From Pontibacter mangrovi (GTDB lineage: Bacteria > Bacteroidota > Bacteroidia > Cytophagales > Hymenobacteraceae), in contig NZ_VFRQ01000003.1 of the NCBI RefSeq assembly GCF_006385705.1, positions 62,001-126,000 on the forward strand: a stretch of 64,000 nt of DNA, given 5' to 3'. How positions within the stretch are numbered: the first letter of the stretch is position 1; each line of letters starts with the position of its first letter. Shown one piece after another: positions 25,456 through 32,906 of this stretch. The position numbers were made by a program, and so were the translations under genes. Below the pieces are notes generated by a model. That model searched no databases. It saw only the letters and a program-made list of their open reading frames with translations, and was not told the origin of the DNA.

Positions 25456-26028
25456 ATGCATGTTGATGAATGCTTTCTGTTAGGCTATATCGTCAAGACC
25501 CATGGCACCAAGGGGCAGGTAGTCGCGTTTTTTGACGTAGACTATCCCGAAGATTATGAAGATCTGGAATCAGTTTTCCTTGAGCAAAAAGGAAGACTGA
25601 TTCCTTTTTTTATAACCTCCATGGAGCCGGTGCAGAAAGGGCGCTTTATAGTTAAGTTCGAGGATATCGAGACGATTGAGCAGGCCGAGGCACTGCGCAA
25701 CACTTCCATCTACCTGCCGCTCGACGAGTTGCCGGAGCTGGAGGAAGGCCAGTTCTACTTCCACGACGTGATCGGTTACCAGGTGGTGGACGAGCAGCAC
25801 GGTGCGCTGGGCACGGTAAAAGAGTTCTACGACCTGCCGCAGCAGCAGCTCATGGTAATGGACTACCTGGACCAGGAAATGCTGGTGCCAGTAATGGATG
25901 AGATCTTCCTACGTGCCGACCACGAGGCCAAACACCTGCACGTTAGCTTGCCGGAGGGCCTGCTGGAAGTATACACGCAGCCATCCAGCCCTGACGACGA
26001 GGACGAAGAGATAGAGGAGAAAGAGTAA
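25456..26028 (+). CDS. rimM: ribosome maturation factor RimM
   Basis: 190 residues. It binds S19 and assists 30S head assembly. The N-terminal beta-barrel begins [20 protein letters not shown]. The PRC-barrel half contains [21 protein letters not shown] and [22 protein letters not shown]. The acidic tail [11 protein letters not shown] is unusual but low-complexity. Its stop overlaps the trmD start (TAATG). Confidence 0.94.
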   Translation: MHVDECFLLGYIVKTHGTKGQVVAFFDVDYPEDYEDLESVFLEQKGRLIPFFITSMEPVQKGRFIVKFEDIETIEQAEALRNTSIYLPLDELPELEEGQFYFHDVIGYQVVDEQHGALGTVKEFYDLPQQQLMVMDYLDQEMLVPVMDEIFLRADHEAKHLHVSLPEGLLEVYTQPSSPDDEDEEIEEKE

Positions 26029-26705
26029 TGCGCTTCGACATTATTACGTGCCAGCCCGACCTGCTGGAGAGCCCCTTCAGCCACTCTATTCTGAAGCGGG
26101 CGCAGCAAAAAGGATTGGTGGAGATACACATCCACGACCTGCGACAGTATGCCGTTAACAAGCATGGCCAGATAGACGACTATGCCTTTGGCGGCGGTGC
26201 GGGCATGGTGATGATGATCGAGCCGATCGACAAGTGCATTTCGGAGCTGCAGGCCGCGCGGAAGTATGATGCCATCATCTACATGACGCCGGACGGGCAG
26301 ACGCTGAACCAACGCATCGTGAACCAGTTCTCGCTGATGGAGAACGTGATCATACTTTGCGGCCACTACAAAGGCGTGGATGAGCGCGTGCGGCAGCATT
26401 ACGTCACGCACGAGATCAGCATCGGGGATTACGTGCTATCAGGTGGCGAACTGGGCGCAGCGGTGCTGGCAGACGCCATTATCCGCATCATCCCGGGTGT
26501 GCTGAACGACGAGACCTCTGCCCTGACAGACTCTTTCCAGGATGGTTTGCTGGCCCCGCCAGTGTATACCCGCCCGGCAGAGTATAAAGGCCTGAAGGTG
26601 CCGGACATCCTGATGTCGGGCGACACGCCCAAAATTGAGCAGTGGCGTTTTGAGCAGGCCGTGGAGCGCACCAGGCAGCGCCGCCCCGACCTATTTGAAG
26701 AGTAA
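26028..26705 (+). CDS. trmD: tRNA (guanine-N1-)-methyltransferase
   Basis: 225 residues. It methylates G37 N1 of tRNAs with G36G37 using SAM. The SPOUT knot motifs are intact: [28 protein letters not shown] and [13 protein letters not shown]. It overlaps rimM by one base, consistent with translational coupling. rplS follows after 168 bp with its own promoter-like element. Confidence 0.97.
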   Translation: MRFDIITCQPDLLESPFSHSILKRAQQKGLVEIHIHDLRQYAVNKHGQIDDYAFGGGAGMVMMIEPIDKCISELQAARKYDAIIYMTPDGQTLNQRIVNQFSLMENVIILCGHYKGVDERVRQHYVTHEISIGDYVLSGGELGAAVLADAIIRIIPGVLNDETSALTDSFQDGLLAPPVYTRPAEYKGLKVPDILMSGDTPKIEQWRFEQAVERTRQRRPDLFEE

Positions 26706-26821
26706 AGCGGCAGTAGCTGCTTAAAAAGAACTAAAATGCCCCATAGGTAAAAATTCGCTGTGGTGGCCGCCAAAAACTATATTTTTTTTCTGCAAATGTT
26801 CTTATGTAATAAATATTTACA

Positions 26822-26829
26822 TATCTTTG
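26822..26829 (+). promoter_or_regulatory. -7 promoter element TATCTTTG for rplS
   Basis: An exact TAnnTTTG match 44 bp upstream of the ATG in a very AT-rich region. L19 is probably transcribed both from here and by read-through from trmD. Confidence 0.6.
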
Positions 26830-26873
26830 CAGTCCGAAATTTGAAGAAGATACTTTAAGAGAACATAGCCATC

Positions 26874-27227
26874 ATGAGCGAACTAATTAAATTCATTGAG
26901 CAGGAATCTACTGACAAGCGCGCCTCTTTCCCAACTTTCCAGGCGGGTGATACTATAAACGTACACGTTAGAATCCGTGAGGGTAACAAAGAGCGTGTTC
27001 AGCAATTCCAAGGCGTTGTGATTCAGCGTAAGAACGTGAACACAAACGGTGAGACGTTCACAGTAAGAAAAGTATCTAACCAGATTGGCCTTGAGCGTAT
27101 CTTCCCTCTTCTTTCTCCTGCCATCGAGAAAATCGACCTGGTGAGAAGAGGTAGAGTAAGAAGAGCCAGACTGTACTACCTGAGAGGTCTGCAGGGTAAA
27201 GCTGCTCGTATCAAGGAAAGAAGATAA
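26874..27227 (+). CDS. rplS: 50S ribosomal protein L19
   Basis: 117 residues, typical length. Family features: [52 protein letters not shown] and the basic end [20 protein letters not shown]. It ends the rpsP-rimM-trmD-rplS group and is followed by a strong terminator. Confidence 0.97.
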   Translation: MSELIKFIEQESTDKRASFPTFQAGDTINVHVRIREGNKERVQQFQGVVIQRKNVNTNGETFTVRKVSNQIGLERIFPLLSPAIEKIDLVRRGRVRRARLYYLRGLQGKAARIKERR

Positions 27228-27265
27228 GCGAACCTGTTTTCATAAGTTTTCCATAGTTTTAGTGA

Positions 27266-27297
27266 AAAAGGAGCCGATAACCTCGGCTCCTTTTTTT
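27266..27297 (+). terminator. terminator after rplS
   Basis: The 12-bp stem AAAAGGAGCCGA / TCGGCTCCTTTT has a TAACC loop and an extended T-run. Confidence 0.93.
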
Positions 27298-27392
27298 GTG
27301 CCTATACTTGTGTTTCTGGCCTTAGTTTATACTTTACCCTGCCGCCGCCGCTTCTTATCTTTACTGAAATAACTATAGTACCCTACCCTGTT

Positions 27393-27971
27393 ATGAAAAA
27401 CCACTTGCTATACTTGCTGCTGTTACTCTTTTTAGCCTCCTGCAAAACTGACTACAGCGAACTGCCGACTTACACAGCCAGCAAGCAGCTGCGGGCCATT
27501 GTGGAAACCCCGGCGGGCAATACGCTGAAGCTTGTGTATGACGAGCAGAAGAAGGAATTTGTGCCTGACCTGGATGCGGGTCTGGAGCGGGAAATAGGCT
27601 TTCTGCCCTACCCCGGCAATTTCGGTTTTATACCTTCCACGGAGATAAATAAGAGCGGGCAAGGCTTAGAGGTACTCGTGCTATCGGACCGGGAGGAGCC
27701 GGGCACTGAACTGGAGGTGACACCGGTTGCCCTGATGCAGTTGGAGAGCAATGGCACCCTGCGGCATGTTGTAGTGGCCGTGCCCGCACGCCCCAGCGAG
27801 CGCCACATAGACGCCACCACCTACGAAGCCTTTAGCACAGAATATCCAGGCGCCAAAGCCATACTTCAAATTTGGTTCTCTAACTACAACAAATCGGCTG
27901 GTTGGCAATTTGTGGGCTGGCGCGATGAAAATTTCGCTGAAAAAGAGATACAGCGCTGGATGAAGCTATAG
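27393..27971 (+). CDS. inorganic-pyrophosphatase-like lipoprotein, probably catalytically dead
   Basis: 192 residues. A signal peptide with lipobox (LFLASCKTD, Cys17) predicts a lipoprotein. The body follows the family I soluble pyrophosphatase pattern: RAIVETPAGNTLKLVYDEQK, then IGFLPYPGNFGFIPST. The metal-binding signature DGDPLDVLV is replaced by SGQGLEVLV (88-96), so three key aspartates are lost. The next acidic motif before AVP is also changed (LESNGTLRHVVVAVP). The fold therefore appears kept while pyrophosphate hydrolysis is unlikely. A binding or structural role outside the cytoplasm is inference. Confidence 0.82.
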   Translation: MKNHLLYLLLLLFLASCKTDYSELPTYTASKQLRAIVETPAGNTLKLVYDEQKKEFVPDLDAGLEREIGFLPYPGNFGFIPSTEINKSGQGLEVLVLSDREEPGTELEVTPVALMQLESNGTLRHVVVAVPARPSERHIDATTYEAFSTEYPGAKAILQIWFSNYNKSAGWQFVGWRDENFAEKEIQRWMKL

Positions 27972-28114
27972 CGACACGTACCATCTGGCTCTCCTTCTTA
28001 CAGTTAGTGCAATACTTTTTATCTTGCATTTACGAAGCAGCATGTAACTTATAGTCTGTAACAAAGGTAAAGGCACGTATTAATTTAATGTTCTTTACCA
28101 TCTAGTTTACAGTT

Positions 28115-29086
28115 ATGAAGAAAACTTTATTGACAGCAACGGCGCTAGCCTTTGCTCTGAGCACAGCTATGGCTCAAAACAACCAGACTGCTGTGCAGCA
28201 AAACGGCTTGCGGAACGCTGCGTCAGTTTCACAGCAAGGCAGCGATAACGCCGTACTTATACAGCAAGCTGATAGTTACAGCAACCCCTACTACCATACA
28301 CAAGATAACCAAGCCAGTGTTAGCCAAGTTGGCGATAGAAATAACGCACGGTTAAGCCAGTCTACTTATTCTGAACGCAACACAGCAACTATTTTGCAGC
28401 ATGGCGATGACAACACCGCCTTTCAGGTTCAGGTGCCATTTGCCAAGGATAATGTCGCGCACATAGAACAGTATGGCACAAACAACCAGGCTTCTCAGCG
28501 GCAGAATGAGGTGAATGAAAGTATGGCAAGCATTTACCAGGCTGGGTCTAATAACAGTGCAGAGCAGTCACAGGTCTTCCTTCATGACAACATTGCCGAC
28601 ATCTACCAGCAAGGCAACGGAAACATGGCTGAGCAGGCACAAAACGGCTTCCACAATGTTGCTAGCGCCACGCAAACTGGCGACAACAACACAGCTGTCC
28701 AGTGGCAGCGAACAGGCGACCTAGAGGCAACCATAGTGCAGACAGGCTCCGGCAACAGCCATGAACAAGACCAAATGACCAGGAGCGTACGAAACACCGC
28801 CACAGCCATAGCAGTCGGCGACAACAACTATGGTTACCAGACGCAGGTGGGTAGCGACAATACTTCCGAAATTTATCAGGTAGGGGATTACAATTCAGCT
28901 TCCTCCGTACAGAACGCCGGCACTTGGTTCCTCGACGGCAACCACTCTAACCTGACGGTGCAGACCGGCAACTACAACATGGCCGAAACCACGCAACTAG
29001 GCAATGCCGGCGGTGCTATCAGCACCATCGACCAGAGTGGCGATTACAATACCGCTACTGTAGTTCAGTACTCTATAAGACGCTAA
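28115..29086 (+). CDS. curlin-repeat secreted protein (CsgA/CsgB-like)
   Basis: 323 residues with a signal peptide (KKTLLTATALAFALSTAMAQ). The mature part is made almost entirely of ~22-residue curlin-type repeats of the form N-x-A-x-I-x-Q-x-G-x-x-N-x-A-x-x-x-Q; I count about a dozen (e.g. NTATILQHGDDNTAFQVQ, NIADIYQQGNGNMAEQAQ). Such repeats form beta-solenoid amyloid subunits of curli fibres. It is longer than E. coli CsgA (five repeats). None of csgD, E, F or G is adjacent, so secretion must rely on genes elsewhere or another route. It ends at a bidirectional terminator. Confidence 0.85.
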   Translation: MKKTLLTATALAFALSTAMAQNNQTAVQQNGLRNAASVSQQGSDNAVLIQQADSYSNPYYHTQDNQASVSQVGDRNNARLSQSTYSERNTATILQHGDDNTAFQVQVPFAKDNVAHIEQYGTNNQASQRQNEVNESMASIYQAGSNNSAEQSQVFLHDNIADIYQQGNGNMAEQAQNGFHNVASATQTGDNNTAVQWQRTGDLEATIVQTGSGNSHEQDQMTRSVRNTATAIAVGDNNYGYQTQVGSDNTSEIYQVGDYNSASSVQNAGTWFLDGNHSNLTVQTGNYNMAETTQLGNAGGAISTIDQSGDYNTATVVQYSIRR

Positions 29087-29096
29087 ATTACTTCTA

Positions 29097-29132
29097 AAAG
29101 CAAAGGCAGCGTGTACAGCTGCCTTTGCTTTT
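29097..29132. terminator. bidirectional terminator
   Basis: The 14-bp stem AAAGCAAAGGCAGC / GCTGCCTTTGCTTT lies between convergent genes. Confidence 0.9.
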
Positions 29133-29175
29133 ATACTTTCCAAAACTACTGGACCGGGCATCATGAGGGGGAACT

Positions 29176-29877
29176 TTACTTTACCTCCAGCAGTTTAGCC
29201 CGCACCACGTCTACCGCCTTTTTCATTTCCTGCACCCGCTGGCGGCTCAGTTCCTGCTTTTGCAGGTTTACCTCCACATCCTGCTCCAGCTGCTTCAGTT
29301 CCTCAGCGTTCCGCACCAGTTCTGCTTCCAACTCCTTGCGGCGCTGCTTGTTGCGTTCTATACTTTGCTGCAGGCTGTTGGCTTCCTTCACCACGCGGTC
29401 CTGCTCGTTTTTTGTGGCTTGCAGCACATCCTCTGCCTCATTTATCTGCCGAAACACATCGTCGCGGTACAGTTTATAGCCAAAGCTTTTCAGGAAGCGC
29501 TCTGCAGCGGCATACGCTTCCGGGGTGGCGGTTTTGCTCAGGTAATCGGTGCCCAGGTCCAGCGTCCACCATACATTGCTGCCTGTCGCGTTGCTGCTGA
29601 CGGTAGAGCGCACCAGCATAGGCTGCTGGGAGATGCTGTCGAGCTCGGCTCCTTCTACCGTTATCACACCTTTAGAAACCCGCACCCGGCCCGCATACTC
29701 GCCCAGGTAATCCTTCCACGAGCGCTCCACTGTCTTTGGGTCCAGTTGCACCGACAGCTGCTGCCCTCGCCGCTGCACCCCGTTCAGTTCCTGCTCCACT
29801 TCCTTTACCTGCACTGTCTGCGCCTGGCACACGCCGGCCACTGCCACCATCAAAAAGGCAAGTATAAATTTCCTCAT
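29176..29877 (-). CDS. secreted coiled-coil protein, unknown function
   Basis: 233 residues. Signal peptide KFILAFLMVAVAGVCQAQ. Residues ~30-140 form a compact domain (KTVERSWKDYLGEYAG, NVWWTLDLGTDYL, KSFGYKLYRDDVFRQI). From ~145 to the end is a continuous heptad-rich coiled coil. I do not recognise the family. It is divergent from the queD-folE promoter region. Confidence 0.75.
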   Translation of the reverse strand: MRKFILAFLMVAVAGVCQAQTVQVKEVEQELNGVQRRGQQLSVQLDPKTVERSWKDYLGEYAGRVRVSKGVITVEGAELDSISQQPMLVRSTVSSNATGSNVWWTLDLGTDYLSKTATPEAYAAAERFLKSFGYKLYRDDVFRQINEAEDVLQATKNEQDRVVKEANSLQQSIERNKQRRKELEAELVRNAEELKQLEQDVEVNLQKQELSRQRVQEMKKAVDVVRAKLLEVK

Positions 29878-29983
29878 ACATCTGTTGTTTCTGGTACTGC
29901 GATAGGTATCATCTGATACACGAAGTTAAAGAATAGCCACAGAAACAGCACGGGCAAAACGAATTAATTTAGCCCTTAATTGG

Positions 29984-30014
29984 TTTGGGAATCGAGCTGG
30001 CTACGCTAACTTTG
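29984..30014 (+). promoter_or_regulatory. complete Bacteroidota promoter TTTG-N19-TAACTTTG
   Basis: TTTG (29984-29987) and TAACTTTG (30007-30014) are separated by exactly 19 bp, matching the -33/-7 consensus of the primary sigma factor of Bacteroidota. It lies 77 bp upstream of the PTPS/QueD ATG and probably drives queD-folE. Confidence 0.8.
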
Positions 30015-30091
30015 CAAACTTATGGCACTTGCAGTCAGGGCCGGAATGGGCTGGGGCTAAACTTTACCACACAATAGCTGTTTAAAACACT

Positions 30092-30499
30092 ATGAAAGTA
30101 ACTGTTTGCCGAAAGGAGCACTTTAATGCCGCACATAGGTTGCACAACCCTGCCTGGACGGAGGAGCGCAACAAGGCTGTGTTTGGCCTGTGCAACAACC
30201 CCAACTACCACGGCCATAACTATGAGCTGATCGTGAAGCTGACGGGCCCCGTAGATGCTGACACGGGCTACGTGTACGACATGAAGCGGCTAAGCGACCT
30301 GGTAAAGGAAGAAGTGGTGAACAAGTTCGACCATAAAAACCTGAACCTGGATACCGAGGAGTTCCGGGACCTAAACCCAACCGCCGAAAACATAGCGGCG
30401 GTGATCTGGAACAAACTGCGCCCAAGAATCAGCCCTGACTATGCGTTAGCTGTAACACTTTATGAAACAGAAAGAAACTTTGTGGAATATAATGGATAA
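30092..30499 (+). CDS. 6-pyruvoyl-tetrahydropterin synthase / QueD family
   Basis: 135 residues. It acts on 7,8-dihydroneopterin triphosphate, the product of FolE encoded next. Zn ligands are His15 (HFNAAHRL), His40 and His42 (HGH). The catalytic Cys34 sits in GLCNNPNYHGHNY, with five residues between Cys and HGH, like eukaryotic-type PTPS rather than the CxxxHGH spacing of classical QueD. YDMKRLSDLV and FDHKNLNL are family motifs. The product could therefore be a tetrahydrobiopterin precursor or the queuosine intermediate. Its stop lies within the folE start (ATGGATAA). Confidence 0.9.
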   Translation: MKVTVCRKEHFNAAHRLHNPAWTEERNKAVFGLCNNPNYHGHNYELIVKLTGPVDADTGYVYDMKRLSDLVKEEVVNKFDHKNLNLDTEEFRDLNPTAENIAAVIWNKLRPRISPDYALAVTLYETERNFVEYNG

Positions 30500-31163
30500 C
30501 CACGACCTGGAGAAAGAAGAGGAGATGGACGACCATGTGATGAGCTCTCTGGAGACACCACTGCGCCCCGACGCCTTTGCGCTTTCTGACGACGAAAAGA
30601 TTGCCATCATTGAGGGGCACTTCCGCGAGATCATGCACACGCTGGGGCTGGACCTGAAAGACGACAGCCTGAAAGGCACGCCTCACCGTGTGGCCAAGAT
30701 GTACGTGAAAGAAATCTTTAGCGGCCTGCACCCGGACAACAAGCCGCACGCACGCCGCTTCGAGAACAAGTATAAGTATAACAAAATGCTGGTGGAGCGC
30801 GACATTACCGTGTACTCTTCCTGCGAGCACCACTTTGTTCCGATCATCGGCAAGGCACACGTCGCCTACATCCCGAACGAGCATGTTATTGGCCTCTCTA
30901 AGCTGAACCGCATTGTGCAGTACTACGCGCGCCGCCCGCAGGTGCAGGAGCGCATGACCATGCAGATAGCAAACGAGCTGAAGCAGGCGCTGCAGACTGA
31001 AGATGTGGCAGTGCTGATAGAGGCCGACCACCTGTGCGTGATGAGCCGCGGCGTGAACGACGTGAGCAGCAGCACGGTAACTGCCGAGTACTCTGGCCTG
31101 TTTGAGCAGGAAGGCTACCGCACCGAGTTTCTGGGACATATCCGCACGGGCACAAAAGGCTAA
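30492..31163 (+). CDS. folE: GTP cyclohydrolase I
   Basis: 223 residues from the ATG at 30492, which overlaps the preceding gene by 8 bp; an earlier ATG at 30462 is less likely. It converts GTP to 7,8-dihydroneopterin triphosphate. Zn and catalytic motifs: SSCEHHFVPIIGKAHVAYIP, GLSKLNRIVQYYARRPQVQE and ADHLCVMSRGVND, followed by the C-terminal STVTAEYSG. An acidic N-terminal extension (~30 residues) precedes the core. It supplies the substrate for the PTPS-like enzyme and for folate synthesis (folB at 10.9 kb). Confidence 0.97.
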   Translation: MDNHDLEKEEEMDDHVMSSLETPLRPDAFALSDDEKIAIIEGHFREIMHTLGLDLKDDSLKGTPHRVAKMYVKEIFSGLHPDNKPHARRFENKYKYNKMLVERDITVYSSCEHHFVPIIGKAHVAYIPNEHVIGLSKLNRIVQYYARRPQVQERMTMQIANELKQALQTEDVAVLIEADHLCVMSRGVNDVSSSTVTAEYSGLFEQEGYRTEFLGHIRTGTKG

Positions 31164-31267
31164 AAGGCCCGCTCCGGACTTTGCGCATCCTCCTATTAAA
31201 TATAAATAAACTTAAATATACCTTTATTGCGTATAAGCAAACTTAGTTTGCCACTAAATACAAGCGT

Positions 31268-32185
31268 ATGCCAGGAAAAATACTTATCACAGGAGGTTCA
31301 GGCTTAATAGGAATGCGTTTATCGGAGATGCTGATAGACCACGGGTACGAGGTGGCGCACCTGAGCCGCAATCCAGACAAGGTATCTACCTACAAAACCT
31401 TTAAGTGGGATGTAAAGGAAGGCTACATTGATGAGAACGCCATTAACTACGCCGACTACATCGTGAACCTGGCAGGCGCCAGCGTAGCCGCTGAGAAGTG
31501 GACCGAGGAGCGCAAGAAGGAAATTCTGCAAAGCCGCATCAGGAGCATCAGCCTGCTTCATAAGGCCCTCAGCGGCGCCGAGCACCACGTAAAAGGCTTT
31601 ATCTCCGCCTCCGCCATCGGCATCTACGGCGACTCCGGCGATCAGCTCATGTCTGAAGAGAGCACCTACGGCGATGATTTTCTGGCGGAAGTATGCAAGG
31701 CCTGGGAGGATGCGGCATGGCAAATGCACAGCCTGAACCTGCGCACTGTTATTTTCCGGTTAGGCATTGTGTTGAGTGTGAAGGGAGGGGCCTTGCCGCA
31801 GATGGCCAAGCCTGTTAAAATGATGGCTGGCGCACCGCTGGGCTCTGGCAAGCAGTACATGTCCTGGGTGCATATCGATGACGCCTGCCGCCTGTTTATC
31901 CGGGCCATTGAGGATGCCCGGCTGGAAGGTGTTTACAATGCCGTGGCCCCGCACCCGGTTACGAATAAAGAATTTACAAGAGAACTGGCTGAAGTGATGA
32001 ACAAGCCGCTGGTGCTCCCTAAGGTACCGGCATTTGCCATTAACCTGATGATGGGCGAAATGAGCGACGTGGTGCTGGCCAGCCAGCGGGTAAGCGCTAA
32101 CAAGGTGCTGCAAACAGGCTTTACCTACGAGTATAACTACCTGCAGGACGCCTTGGAATCGTTTTACGAGGAAGAGGAGGATTGA
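31268..32185 (+). CDS. TIGR01777-family epimerase (SDR39U1-like)
   Basis: 305 residues. A Rossmann SDR with ILITGGSGLIGMRLSEML at the start, VNLAGASVAAEKWTEERK, FISASAIGIYGDSGD and FRLGIVLSVKGGALPQM, all characteristic of this family. The C-terminal DUF1731-like part has VLLP-type LPKVPAFAINLMMGEMSDVVL and ends in an acidic tail. Substrate unknown. It stands alone, 104 bp after folE. Confidence 0.9.
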   Translation: MPGKILITGGSGLIGMRLSEMLIDHGYEVAHLSRNPDKVSTYKTFKWDVKEGYIDENAINYADYIVNLAGASVAAEKWTEERKKEILQSRIRSISLLHKALSGAEHHVKGFISASAIGIYGDSGDQLMSEESTYGDDFLAEVCKAWEDAAWQMHSLNLRTVIFRLGIVLSVKGGALPQMAKPVKMMAGAPLGSGKQYMSWVHIDDACRLFIRAIEDARLEGVYNAVAPHPVTNKEFTRELAEVMNKPLVLPKVPAFAINLMMGEMSDVVLASQRVSANKVLQTGFTYEYNYLQDALESFYEEEED

Positions 32186-32271
32186 CCTATTGCGCCGGGC
32201 AAGGCAGTAGAAAACTATACTTCCGTAAGCTATACTTCAGCCATCACCGCTGCAGCATCAACACATTTTAA

Positions 32272-32892
32272 TTACTCCGCCAGATACCTCTCTTTAAGCC
32301 TGCTGATAAGCTCGTCGGTAGGCATAGCTTCTGCGGCAAACGCTGTCAACGGCTCCCGTACGTTCGGGTACTCATCCACAAACTCCAGGTCCTCTATTTC
32401 TTCCAGGCCAAACACCCTCATTATCTGCACAAAAGCCTCTTTGTCTGTCCCCCAGAACTTAACATACTTGGCATCAGCTATGATTATCTCCACCAGCTTT
32501 GCCTCGTCGTTGTACGTAAGGCCTACCTCGATATAAGTATCCTGAACAATCTCTCTGCTGAATTCGGCTAAGCCGGTGAGCAGCTCGTGTTTGTTGAGCG
32601 CTTCGCTATAGTGCAGCTCTTCTCCTTCGTAGCCAAAAATCAAGGAAGCTGTTTCGGGCAGTTCTCCCGACAGGCTATGCAGAAGATGCCAAAGCCTAGA
32701 GTTGTCAATGCTGATCTCAGCATAAAAACTGAAGGGTATCTGCTCTGTTGCCTCGTCCTCTTTGTTGTCCAGCAGCTTATACCCCTGCACAATCTTGGCG
32801 TGCCTAATATTCTGCAGGCTCTCCGTTACAGAAGCATCCGTTGGCACCTCGTCGGCTCTGGGCAACCTGATGGTAGGCGGTAACTCTATCAT
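32272..32892 (-). CDS. hypothetical protein downstream of PBP1A
   Basis: 206 residues with no signal or membrane segment. It is acidic, with blocks FSFYAEISIDNSRLWHLLHSL, EGEELHYSEALNKHELL and VKFWGTDKEAFVQIMRVFGLEEIEDLEFVDEYPN (the last given in parts by its neighbours). I do not recognise the family. It starts 14 bp after the PBP1A stop, so the two are co-transcribed. Confidence 0.75.
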   Translation of the reverse strand: MIELPPTIRLPRADEVPTDASVTESLQNIRHAKIVQGYKLLDNKEDEATEQIPFSFYAEISIDNSRLWHLLHSLSGELPETASLIFGYEGEELHYSEALNKHELLTGLAEFSREIVQDTYIEVGLTYNDEAKLVEIIIADAKYVKFWGTDKEAFVQIMRVFGLEEIEDLEFVDEYPNVREPLTAFAAEAMPTDELISRLKERYLAE

Positions 32893-32906
32893 TGTCTTTA
32901 AGTTAT

